From the NCBI GenBank assembly GCA_947428835.1, contig CANENE010000006.1:49212-113211 (forward strand): a stretch of DNA of 64,000 bases, in the 5' to 3' direction. Source of the stretch: an uncultured bacterium. GTDB lineage: Bacteria > Cyanobacteriota > Vampirovibrionia > Gastranaerophilales > Gastranaerophilaceae. The position numbers were made by a program, and so were the translations under genes. The notes beneath the pieces are model-generated. The model made no database searches. It was not told the origin of the DNA and was given only the letters and a program-made list of their open reading frames with translations. Every line of letters begins with the position of its first letter. Position 1 is the stretch's first letter. This document shows positions 14,927-23,011 of the stretch, piece by piece.

Positions 14927-15641
14927 TTTATCAAATTCCTTCTCAAAACTTTTGAAATCTTGTAACCCTGACCCTGAAAAAGCAGGCAAAGTTCTTCTTG
15001 TTTTAAATGCTGCAGGCATGATTTTTGCAGCTTTAAGTAATACTTTTGCAACTGCAATAGATAAAAACACCTCTAAAGAAGATAAAGGCTTTTTAATCCC
15101 GGCTGGAATTGCCACAGGGGTTGCAAATATCGGTTTGTATTATGCTCTTACAATAAAAATAATAAACGGGCTTAAAGATGCTGCGGTTGCTGCAACAAAT
15201 GCTTTAGAAAGAGACGATCTTGTCAAAAATTCAAAAGAATATGCTCTAAAACAAATTGATAAAGCTTCAAAAGGACTTTTCAAAAAATCTGATAATTATA
15301 TTGCATCAATGAAAGAAGCTTTTATAGATAGCAAAGGGCTTCCGACTCCTGAAGCGATAACAACATATAAAGCAGACAAAGTTGCAGGTGCAGGTGTACT
15401 TGGTGCTTTTGTTGGAGCTGTTGTAAGCTGCGCTATATTAACTCCCATAATAAGAGATGTCAGCGCCTATTTTGTTCAAAAAATGATGGAAAAAAGAAAT
15501 CCTGAAATGTCTCAAAAACCATACAGACCATATTTTGACCCTTCTCATATTGGAGATGGCCCCTATAGAAGACACCATGGCAATCAGCCTCTTTCTATGA
15601 GAAGTTATATGCTGTATACAAATGGCAACATGAAAATTTAA
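14919..15641 (+). CDS. Lineage-specific membrane protein, partner of the preceding gene
   Basis: 240 residues. TAAGGAGGG (14905-14913) precedes the ATG by five bases. Hydrophobic segments: about 25-45 (VLLVLNAAGMIFAALSNTFA), 60-85 (FLIPAGIATGVANIGLYYAL) and 155-182 (GAGVLGAFVGAVVSCAILTP). The C-terminus is rich in Pro, Tyr and His (YRPYFDPSHIGDGPYRRHHG). Same transcript as the gene before it. Function not recognised. Confidence 0.75.
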   Translation: MADLSNSFSKLLKSCNPDPEKAGKVLLVLNAAGMIFAALSNTFATAIDKNTSKEDKGFLIPAGIATGVANIGLYYALTIKIINGLKDAAVAATNALERDDLVKNSKEYALKQIDKASKGLFKKSDNYIASMKEAFIDSKGLPTPEAITTYKADKVAGAGVLGAFVGAVVSCAILTPIIRDVSAYFVQKMMEKRNPEMSQKPYRPYFDPSHIGDGPYRRHHGNQPLSMRSYMLYTNGNMKI

Positions 15642-16765
15642 TTTGTTTGGTTTTTAATTGCATCTATGTTTAATGCAAGCCATCTGTAGGCATCTTGAGA
15701 TGTATTTGGTATTTCAACTATAAAAATACCTCCTGTTTTGCCTCTTTTTGAAATCAAATATCCGTTTTCAATAAGGCTTGATAGTGCCCTTCTAATTGTA
15801 TTCGGGCTGACATTCAACAAAGCGGCAAGTGTTCTTATGGGAGCTATTTTATCACCTTGCTTGTAGTTTTCTATGATGTATTTTTCTAAATTTCCAAGAG
15901 TTTTTTGCCAGCTATAGCTATAATTTGGGCTTGTTATTTTCCTTCTTTCAGATGACACAAATTCTTGTTTTTGTTTAAGGCGGCCTCCTAAATATACAGT
16001 TCCGTATCTGCCTCTTCTTGATAAAATGATTTTTCTGTTATTTAAAACTTTCATTGCATCATTTATGGTTTTAATGCTTACTTCAAACATGTTTGAAAAA
16101 GCTAGATTAGGTAAAATCTTTTCTCCGGGTTTATATGTTTTTTCTATATATTTTTGAATTTTACTTACAAGCTTATTTATAAGAGTATAGTCGTTTTCAT
16201 GGATATTTTCTTCAAGCTCTTCTTTTGTAAGCTCAAATTCTTTGATATAAATCCAATTATATTTATTGCCTTTTATTTTTTTTCTTTCAAGATATCCTTG
16301 TCTTTCAAAATCATCAAGCGTGAAGCGGACAGTATTTTTAGAAACATCCATTATTTTGCAGAATTCATTTATACTTAAAATCGGTGAATTTAATTTTGTA
16401 TTTTGCTCGATAATTATTCTTTTGATTTTTGTTTGTATAAAGCCCCCTCTTGTAATTTCATCAGGAGACTTTAAATCCGTATTATTGATATCATTAATAA
16501 ATGTGCCTATAGATTGTTTTGAAACAAAATACCCAAGGTTTTTAACGGCTCTGATTGAATTTTGCATAGTGGCACAAGATACATCCAAAAATTGGGCGAA
16601 CTGTTCCTTTGTTGGAATAATATCGCCAAAATCGGCTATTCCAAATTCAAGTGAATGTTTAACCCAATCAATTAACCACTGTGTAATGACTTGTCCTTTG
16701 GGTAGTTTTGAAGCGGCGAAATCGGGCTTTGGTATTTTAATATCATCCAGAGTCAAACGTTTCAT
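15638..16765 (-). CDS. Regulator with four tandem GntR-like winged helices
   Basis: 375 residues, built of four winged-helix HTH units. Unit 1 is about 25-95 (IPTKEQFAQFLDVSCATMQN, then FVSKQSIGTFI). Unit 2 is about 105-180 (SINEFCKIMDVSKNTVRFTL). Unit 3 is about 200-270 (FSNMFEVSIKTINDAMKVLN, RRGRYGTVYLGG). Unit 4 is about 290-360 (IRTLAALLNVSPNTIRRALS, KRGKTGGIFIVE). Units 1, 3 and 4 follow the GntR pattern with the glycine turn of the wing. There is no ligand-binding domain of FadR, HutC or MocR type. Such a protein could bind a long repeated site or bridge several. It ends 4 bases inside the convergent membrane-protein gene. Confidence 0.8.
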   Translation of the reverse strand: MKRLTLDDIKIPKPDFAASKLPKGQVITQWLIDWVKHSLEFGIADFGDIIPTKEQFAQFLDVSCATMQNSIRAVKNLGYFVSKQSIGTFINDINNTDLKSPDEITRGGFIQTKIKRIIIEQNTKLNSPILSINEFCKIMDVSKNTVRFTLDDFERQGYLERKKIKGNKYNWIYIKEFELTKEELEENIHENDYTLINKLVSKIQKYIEKTYKPGEKILPNLAFSNMFEVSIKTINDAMKVLNNRKIILSRRGRYGTVYLGGRLKQKQEFVSSERRKITSPNYSYSWQKTLGNLEKYIIENYKQGDKIAPIRTLAALLNVSPNTIRRALSSLIENGYLISKRGKTGGIFIVEIPNTSQDAYRWLALNIDAIKNQTN

Positions 16766-16838
16766 AAGCCAATCTTATTTAACCATAAATTAATACTAAA
16801 AGGCAAAAAATTTACTTTATTAGTTTTAAAAAATTGAA

Positions 16839-18191
16839 ATGCGTATTAATAATATATTTCACAATACAAATTCCATTATCCCGACATTATTAATAGAAAC
16901 AGGCGTTACACTCGGGCGAACACATCAAGCAAATAAAACCAGAGGCAAAGCTGCAGCTTCAGAAAGATTCGTCGAACAAGGAGCCAGTGCTTTAGTTTGG
17001 CTTTATGGCATTCAGCTTTTAAAAAAAGCGGGCGATAGCCTTTCAAAGGCATTTGGCATAGAAAATCTTAATTTTGATATCGGAAAAGATGCCTTAAGAA
17101 ACCCTGTGAAAAATAATAAAATTTCTGCTAAACAAATTGGCTTTAAAGCAGGAAACATAATTGTTTCAACCTTTATTGCAACGTATTTTATAGGTTTTAT
17201 TCTTCCAAAGATAAATTATAAAATATCTTCTAAAATCAAAGAGCAAAACAAAGAAGACGACACTAAATTGAATAATTTTGTTAATTTTACCGATTTTGAA
17301 AAGAAAACAAAATCAAATAATATTTCTTTTGGTTCTTTGATAGATTTATCTTCTAATCTTGCCTACAGCCTTGAAAATGATGCAACAAAAAGACTTTTAA
17401 TTACAGATATCGGTGTCGTTGGCGGAAGATATAAAAACGCAAGAAGCAAAAAAGAAAAAATAGAAAATCTCTTTAGAGACATTGCATCAATTTATTTTTA
17501 TTTATTCTGCTCTAAGCATATTGTAAAAGCTATGAGCAGCATAACCAAAAACGCTGATATTCACCCAAAAGCTCTTGAAGATACTGCTAATGTATTAAAA
17601 GAAAAAGCATCAGGCTTGAATTATAAAGATTTTATCAAAAAGGCTTTAGGCAGCAAAGAAAGCAGAAATGCAGCTGAAAATTTAAGCAATAGAATGTTTA
17701 AAGATAAAGAAATAATGCCGTTGGAAGAATTTATCAACATTTATCCTTATCATCAGCACAAGGCTTTTGAAATGTCCAAGCTGCAGCCTGTTTTTGATTG
17801 CAAATTTTTCCTATCCAAAATGCAGGCATATGACGTTTTAAATGACGGTTTGACTTCAAATCCTGAATTTTTAAATAAAGTGATGTATGATGTAACAGGC
17901 GGCAAATCCAATGATAAATATAGGTTTGTCTCTAAAAAATACTTAGAAAACATCAGAAAATCTGTTGATAAATTTGTGGAACAAGTTGCAAACTATGCAA
18001 AAAAACACAATCAAACAGTCACAAAAGAATTAATCGAAAAAGTTCAAAAACAAAATACAATTAAAAACTTCGCATTTAATTCAACAGGGCTCATTATAAG
18101 CACTTTTGCACTTGGAATCTTAATTCCAAAGCTTCAATACTATATAGGTTCTAAATTAAAAACAAAAGAAGAAAATGATGAGCAAAAATAA
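16839..18191 (+). CDS. Lineage-specific membrane protein
   Basis: 450 residues, family not recognised. The N-terminal region has a possible membrane segment at about 50-65 (ASALVWLYGIQLLKKAG). Stronger ones follow at about 107-128 (AGNIIVSTFIATYFIGFILP) and 415-435 (FNSTGLIISTFALGILIPKL). The motif NIISTFxxGxxLPK... therefore occurs in both the N- and C-terminal parts (IIVSTFIATYFIGFILPKINY; GLIISTFALGILIPKLQYY), an internal repeat. The central part contains NNISFGSLIDLSSNLA, like motifs in other proteins here. The tail is charged. It diverges from the winged-helix regulator across a 73-bp gap, which may therefore control it. Confidence 0.7.
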   Translation: MRINNIFHNTNSIIPTLLIETGVTLGRTHQANKTRGKAAASERFVEQGASALVWLYGIQLLKKAGDSLSKAFGIENLNFDIGKDALRNPVKNNKISAKQIGFKAGNIIVSTFIATYFIGFILPKINYKISSKIKEQNKEDDTKLNNFVNFTDFEKKTKSNNISFGSLIDLSSNLAYSLENDATKRLLITDIGVVGGRYKNARSKKEKIENLFRDIASIYFYLFCSKHIVKAMSSITKNADIHPKALEDTANVLKEKASGLNYKDFIKKALGSKESRNAAENLSNRMFKDKEIMPLEEFINIYPYHQHKAFEMSKLQPVFDCKFFLSKMQAYDVLNDGLTSNPEFLNKVMYDVTGGKSNDKYRFVSKKYLENIRKSVDKFVEQVANYAKKHNQTVTKELIEKVQKQNTIKNFAFNSTGLIISTFALGILIPKLQYYIGSKLKTKEENDEQK

Positions 18192-18192
18192 A

Positions 18193-18408
18193 TTATTGTT
18201 CTTTTTTGACAATTTTAAGCTCGTAGCCTAAGTAATCCAGTATTTGCTGCACTGTTTCAAATAATACTCTTTTTTGATTGAATCGATAAGATAATCCGCT
18301 TGCTTTTGGAATATCAACGCCGTTGTTTCTTAAAATCTGCGCAATTTTTCGCATCGAAAGCCCGCGTTTTAGTAAAAGTATCTGTATTTCTTCTTTGATA
18401 TTAACCAT
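18193..18408 (-). CDS. Small HTH regulator
   Basis: 71 residues. LLLKRGLSMRKIAQILRNNG forms the start of a helix-turn-helix, with SGLSYRFNQKRVLFETVQQI as recognition and support helices, ending LDYLGYELKIVKK. It resembles the 70-residue regulator at 37489 in size, N-terminal pattern (KxxILLxK, L..K/R.IAQ.L) and C-terminal L.Y.(I/L)KI. It diverges from the large pilin-like gene across two palindromes and a consensus promoter, so it is a good candidate repressor of that gene and of itself. Confidence 0.75.
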   Translation of the reverse strand: MVNIKEEIQILLLKRGLSMRKIAQILRNNGVDIPKASGLSYRFNQKRVLFETVQQILDYLGYELKIVKKEQ

Positions 18409-18450
18409 AATATTTATCCTATTTATTCACCTTATTTTGTTTTTTATCAG

Positions 18451-18498
18451 TTGACAAATACATGAATTAATGATATTCATGTTCGTATAGTGTACGAA
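18451..18498 (+). promoter_or_regulatory. Promoter with two overlapping palindromic operators
   Basis: TTGACA (18451-18456), 17-bp spacer, TATTCA (18474-18479). A palindrome CATGAAT-N7-ATTCATG (18461-18481) covers the spacer and -10 box. A second, TTCGTA-TAGTG-TACGAA (18482-18498), covers the start site. This placement is typical of repression of the + strand gene at 18559. Confidence 0.65.
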
Positions 18499-18558
18499 AA
18501 TATAAGTCATATACTAAGCAATTTTTTATAAATCTAATACATAGGAAAATTAACACTA

Positions 18559-20709
18559 ATGCAAAAAATAACAATCGCCAAACAGGCTTTTTCTTTAATT
18601 GAATTATTAATTACTTTGATTATAATTTCCCTGCTTCTTGCAGCATTCAGTCCGATTATAACGAAAAAATTGAAAGCCTCGGATGTTACAGTCGGAAGCT
18701 TTAGTGGCGGTACAAGCGAAGGCAATGCCTATGGAACAATAAAAAGAGATATTACAAAAGAAGATTGCGATAAATTTAATGCTCTTTTTATCCCTGCATC
18801 TCTAAATGGCGGAACAAAGAATGTTTGTGCCACCAAATATAATATGGGAGATAATAATCTTCCGCTTGCAAAAAATGTGAAATCAATAAGTGTTGGTCTA
18901 AACTGTACAGATAACGGAAACTGTTGTTGGAAAGGGAAAACGAGCAGCACATGCACCGCCGATGGCAATGGCAATAGTACATATAGCGGCTGCAACAGAA
19001 CAGTCTGTCAATGGCAAGCAGCTGCAAATAATTGCTTAGAATATGCACCAAACGGGACAAAAAAAGGAGATTGGAGGCTTCCGACCCAGCTTGAACTTGA
19101 AGGTTGGAGCGAAAATTTATCAATTTTGACATTAAATCAAGGAAAAGAGGGTTTACAGTTATGTATTGCAGCAGCGACAGCAATAGGTTCGGTAAAGTGC
19201 GAATATTTAAATGAAGGATGCCCGCAAACACCTAATAAAAGATGTGATGCGCATCATGTGTGGGCAAGCACAATGACAGAAACGGATACATACAGCAATT
19301 ATGCTTTTGACAAATACGGTTTTGTAAAGTATGAAAAATCAAAATATTTTGCAAATACTAATCGTTGCGTTTTAGACCATATAACTGAAACAACGGAACA
19401 AAAAATTGAGCTTAAAAATAACGCACCAAAATCGCAGGCAGACTGTGATAAATTTAATGCATTATTCATCCCTGCAAGCATGAATGATGGCACCAACAAT
19501 ATCTGTGTTACAAAATGGAACATGGGAGATAATAACTTACCTATCACCGGTGCGATTGTTTTAAGTGTCGGTCAAACATGTATGAATCCGGGCAACTGTT
19601 GCTGGAAAGGAAAAACATCCGGTACATGTACTTCCACAGGAAACGGAGATAGTGTCTACTCTGGATGCTACAGAACTGTCTGCAATTGGAATGCAGCTGA
19701 TAATGCATGCAGGTTTTATGCACCAAAAGGAACAAATATTGGAAGTTGGAGACTTCCCACAAGCAATGAAATAGGCGGCTGGGTAAGTAATATTTCAATC
19801 TTAAATGACGGACAAGGTAAAAATGGTCTACAACTATGCAATTATAACAACACAGGAGGGATGCAATGCGGTCATGGCTCATCAGGCTGTCCGTATAATA
19901 CTTCTGTCCAAAATCCTAACGCTCATTGTTGGGCACATGGAATATGGAGCAGTACAGAAGAAGGACAAGGACAATATGCAGTTTATGGTTATACTGACAA
20001 TTTCAGAAAAGACAGCAAAGCTTACTTGTCCTATGCAGTTCCTTTTAGTACAAGATGTGTCTACGACGGCTTAAATAGTACGCAAATTGTTCAAAAACCT
20101 GCAGAAAAAGACCCCGACCCCGAACAATCCCAAAAAACCTGTAACCCTAAAACTGTTACATTGAGTGATACAAATATGAAAGTAACCCAATATAATATGG
20201 GAGATGATCCTGCTTGTCCAAGAAGTGTAATAGAGGGGATGTCAGGGGTGACTTTTGTTCCGGTTGGAACCAATTGCAGCAGTGAACTTTGTTGCTGGTA
20301 TGGAGTAACTGCTGCTGGAAACACATGTACTAATGTAGGTGGCATATATTCAGGCTGCAATAGGACCGTCTGTAAGTGGCAGGCTGCAAAGAAAATTTGT
20401 GAAACAATAGGGGATGGCTGGAAACTTCCTAATACATCCAATTCAATGGCAAATTGGTATCTAAGTAATTCTACAGCATCAACAGGACTTATGCTTTGTG
20501 ATCATTCACTATCGGGTGCTGATGCTTCTATGTGCTCTGATATGGCTAATTGTCCTGCCTCTTACGATGGTCGTTGTTGTCCGGCTAATGTATGGGCTCG
20601 AAGTGACAGCGGCAGCAATGCCCAAAGTACAGGCTTGGGCGGTGGTACTTGGAAAGAGAATACTTATAATAAAGCATTTGCTTTTAGTGTTCGATGTGCT
20701 AAAGAGTAA
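18559..20709 (+). CDS. Pilin-like surface protein with three Lcl-type lectin-like domains
   Basis: 716 residues, very large for a pilin. The N-terminus has the prepilin signal and helix (AFSLIELLITLIIISLLLAA). Three related Cys-rich units follow, at about 67-270, 294-500 and 527-716. Each contains YNMGD or WNMGD, GNCCWKG or LCCWYG, YSGC-RTVC-W, a GSWRLPT or DGWKLPN motif, W...S and a closing RCV/RCA. WRLPT plus final RCV is the signature of Lcl C-terminal/DUF1566-like domains, which have a C-type lectin-like fold. Even cysteine spacing implies disulfides in the exported domain. Likely a type IV pilus tip adhesin or surface receptor. A strong terminator follows. Confidence 0.8.
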   Translation: MQKITIAKQAFSLIELLITLIIISLLLAAFSPIITKKLKASDVTVGSFSGGTSEGNAYGTIKRDITKEDCDKFNALFIPASLNGGTKNVCATKYNMGDNNLPLAKNVKSISVGLNCTDNGNCCWKGKTSSTCTADGNGNSTYSGCNRTVCQWQAAANNCLEYAPNGTKKGDWRLPTQLELEGWSENLSILTLNQGKEGLQLCIAAATAIGSVKCEYLNEGCPQTPNKRCDAHHVWASTMTETDTYSNYAFDKYGFVKYEKSKYFANTNRCVLDHITETTEQKIELKNNAPKSQADCDKFNALFIPASMNDGTNNICVTKWNMGDNNLPITGAIVLSVGQTCMNPGNCCWKGKTSGTCTSTGNGDSVYSGCYRTVCNWNAADNACRFYAPKGTNIGSWRLPTSNEIGGWVSNISILNDGQGKNGLQLCNYNNTGGMQCGHGSSGCPYNTSVQNPNAHCWAHGIWSSTEEGQGQYAVYGYTDNFRKDSKAYLSYAVPFSTRCVYDGLNSTQIVQKPAEKDPDPEQSQKTCNPKTVTLSDTNMKVTQYNMGDDPACPRSVIEGMSGVTFVPVGTNCSSELCCWYGVTAAGNTCTNVGGIYSGCNRTVCKWQAAKKICETIGDGWKLPNTSNSMANWYLSNSTASTGLMLCDHSLSGADASMCSDMANCPASYDGRCCPANVWARSDSGSNAQSTGLGGGTWKENTYNKAFAFSVRCAKE

Positions 20710-20731
20710 ATTTTCATGTTATTTTGTGTTA

Positions 20732-20762
20732 GAGGAGGCATTTTAAAGCCTCCGTTTTTTTA
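20732..20762 (+). terminator. Rho-independent terminator of the three-domain pilin-like gene
   Basis: GGAGGC (20734-20739), 8-base loop, GCCTCC (20748-20753), followed by GTTTTTTTAA. Confidence 0.85.
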
Positions 20763-20774
20763 ATACTCGCCGCT

Positions 20775-20880
20775 GTCAGCTTGTGAAATGACCGCGGCAA
20801 TCTGGTTCCGATGTGTTTGGCTGCCCGTTTAAATGCACCGGATTGCCACTGTAGGAAAATGCCCTCCTCATAATGGCTGA
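20775..20880. repeat. Degenerate inverted family B repeats between convergent pilin-like genes
   Basis: GTCAGCTTGTGAAATGACCG ... CGGCAATCTGG faces CCGGATTGCCACTGT ... CTCCTCATAATGGC. Decayed, but the GCAATC/GATTGC cores are clear. Confidence 0.5.
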
Positions 20881-20883
20881 TGG

Positions 20884-20917
20884 TAAAAAAAGAGGCTAAA
20901 TCCTCAGAAAAAGCCTC
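20884..20917 (-). terminator. Rho-independent terminator of the two-domain pilin-like gene
   Basis: On the minus strand GAGGCT ... AGCCTC (stems at 20912-20917 and 20892-20897) followed by seven Ts. The 3' UTR before it (TTATTTTTTGTGTTAGA) matches that of the facing gene (TTATTTTGTGTTAGA), so the two genes share ancestry beyond their coding parts. Confidence 0.8.
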
Positions 20918-20950
20918 ATAATCTAACACAAAAAATAACAAACCTATACT

Positions 20951-22525
20951 CTAATCAAAATCCATAACTTCGTCAGTGACACATCTTACAGACATTCCAA
21001 ATCTTTCGTTATGTATATTAGAAACGACGGCCTTGCCATTAACAATTGCAAGTGGATATGCTCCATTTAACCAAATATAACTGGCTAAGCAAGTATTTCC
21101 CGTGCCGCCTGTACAAGCTGCAGCATCATTGCAATAGTCATGTCCTAAATTGCTTTTTTGTCTGTCGCAAAACTGCAAACCGCCTGCGCCCATCCATTTG
21201 CTTAATTTTGGATTTTCTTTTGTTTCAGTATTTATAATCTGCGCCCATCCTGTTGCTTCTGCTACATTAGGAAGCCTCCAGCTTCCCTGTCTTGTTCCAA
21301 ACGGCACCCAATAATGACATAAATTTTGAGCAGATTTATATGTGCACACCGTTCTATATCTCGGACTATAAATACTTGTCCCATATTGACTATTGGTATT
21401 ATTACCAACTACATCACCAGAAACTGATGTAATGCCTCCCCAGCAACATGCATTATCAGAACAATTTGTATTGGCGGATACAACAACAGATGTTAAATTA
21501 AATAGTGCCGATTGAGTAAGCATTGGACCGTTTCTGTCCATAGCATTCCATTGTGTTACGCACAAATTTTTTCCGCCTTCGCCATTGTATTCTTTTGGTA
21601 CAAACATAGCGTTAAAAGGTGCACAATCTCTATAGCTTCTCGGTTCCCTCCAGCGGATTTCGTTATCTGGCTCTTCTTTGGGAGCTTTTTTTATCATACT
21701 ATCTAACACGCATCTTGCAGTAGTAGCACCTAAATCCGGAAAAGCAGTATAATTGCCATTGGCGCACATAGCGCCATAATTTATACACATAGCATAATGA
21801 GAATTAGCTGAAGTTCCGGCATTAGACGTCAAAACATAATGTGCACGGCAAACATCAGCATCGTCAGTACCATAGCAGCTATTGCCCCTTTCTCTGCATT
21901 GATCCATTCCATAAGCAGATGATTCATAATCACAAAGCTGCAGGCCGTCTTCGCCTTTATATTTATTTAATGTATCTAAATTATTCATCCAACCTAATAA
22001 TTCTTCTTTTGTCGGCAGCCTCCAGGAACCAACAGTTGTCCCATCAGGTGCATAATAACGGCATGCATTATTTGCAGCTTTCCACTGACAGGAGGTTCTT
22101 GTACAGCCGCTGTATTTGCTATTTCCGTTTTTTCCTGATGTGCATTTTGAAGAGTTGGCAGTTTGCCCTTTCCAACAGCAATTGCCGCTATCTGTGCAGG
22201 TTTGTCCGACTGATAAGACCTGAACCCCGACAAGAGGGAGTCCGTTATCTCCCATATTCCATTTTGTGACACACACAGGTTTTTTGCCATCGTTCATTTC
22301 TTTTGAAACATACATTGCGTCAAATTTATCGCAGTCATCTTTTGTAACTTCTCTTTCTGTTTCAACAAGATATGAGTCACCTTCATTTTTGCCGCCAAAG
22401 CTTCCAACTGCAGTATCTGTGGCTTTGAGTTTCTTTGTTATAACCGGAGCAAAAGCCCCAATTAAAAGTGAAATTATAATCAAGCTTACTAAAAGCTCGA
22501 TTAGAGAAAAAGCTTTATTATTCAT
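20951..22525 (-). CDS. Pilin-like surface protein with two Lcl-type lectin-like domains
   Basis: 524 residues. N-terminal AFSLIELLVSLIIISLLIGA is the class III prepilin signal and helix; ITKKLKATDTAVGSFGG is nearly identical to the facing gene. Two Cys-rich units at about 62-270 and 298-524 carry DCDKFDAM, KWNMGDNGLPL, GNCCWKGQT, KYSGCTRTSCQW, GSWRLPTKEE and ARCVLD. The second unit is more diverged (RYRTVCTYKSA, GSWRLPNVAE, VRCVTD). It is a paralogue of the gene at 18559 with one domain fewer. The segments before the final RCV differ most between units, as expected of a ligand-binding loop. Convergent with its paralogue; no assembly genes nearby. Confidence 0.8.
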   Translation of the reverse strand: MNNKAFSLIELLVSLIIISLLIGAFAPVITKKLKATDTAVGSFGGKNEGDSYLVETEREVTKDDCDKFDAMYVSKEMNDGKKPVCVTKWNMGDNGLPLVGVQVLSVGQTCTDSGNCCWKGQTANSSKCTSGKNGNSKYSGCTRTSCQWKAANNACRYYAPDGTTVGSWRLPTKEELLGWMNNLDTLNKYKGEDGLQLCDYESSAYGMDQCRERGNSCYGTDDADVCRAHYVLTSNAGTSANSHYAMCINYGAMCANGNYTAFPDLGATTARCVLDSMIKKAPKEEPDNEIRWREPRSYRDCAPFNAMFVPKEYNGEGGKNLCVTQWNAMDRNGPMLTQSALFNLTSVVVSANTNCSDNACCWGGITSVSGDVVGNNTNSQYGTSIYSPRYRTVCTYKSAQNLCHYWVPFGTRQGSWRLPNVAEATGWAQIINTETKENPKLSKWMGAGGLQFCDRQKSNLGHDYCNDAAACTGGTGNTCLASYIWLNGAYPLAIVNGKAVVSNIHNERFGMSVRCVTDEVMDFD

Positions 22526-22662
22526 GTTATTTCCTTAGATGTTTAAAATTTACTTTCTTTGACATTTTATACTTAATTTTAAAAATATGCAATACATGGG
22601 GAATATATTTTCTCATTAAATTCATAGAAATTTAAGGGTAAAAATATTATCATTATTTTACT

Positions 22663-22998
22663 ATGTACGATATTAAAAAAATTTTTGCATCAAACATAAA
22701 ACGTATCAGAAAGAGCTTTAACTATACCCAGGAACAATTCGCAGAAATTATCGGAATGCAGTGGAAATCTGTTGTAAATTTTGAATCTGCAAGAAATCTT
22801 GCAAACTCCGAAAATCTCCAAAAAATATGTAATACTTTAAAAATAGCCCCTCATGAATTTTTTTTAACTGTTAACAACAATGAAAAAAATGTTATAGAAA
22901 AAATAAACCTCATTTTAAAAGATATGAGTAAAGAAAAACTTGAAGAAACTTATAGAGTAATTGCTGTTTTAAATGATAAAAGTCATTTTTTAGAATAA
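22663..22998 (+). CDS. Cro/C1-type HTH transcriptional regulator
   Basis: 111 residues. The HTH_3 domain covers about 8-65: FASNIKRIRKSFNYTQEQFA, IIGMQWKSVVNFESARNLAN, LQKICNTLKIAPHEFF. The C-terminal helical segment (KINLILKDMSKEKLEETYRV) may dimerise. It has the same layout as the regulators at 7003 and 63541. It lies between the pilin-like pair and recF, facing the recF 3' end, without a visible partner gene. The target is unknown. Confidence 0.85.
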   Translation: MYDIKKIFASNIKRIRKSFNYTQEQFAEIIGMQWKSVVNFESARNLANSENLQKICNTLKIAPHEFFLTVNNNEKNVIEKINLILKDMSKEKLEETYRVIAVLNDKSHFLE

Positions 22999-23011
22999 AA
23001 AATTAATAAAA

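Noticed and set aside
18559..20709. Three separate genes from the repeated units
   Set aside because: One uninterrupted frame with a single prepilin signal and one terminator; internal units lack their own starts.
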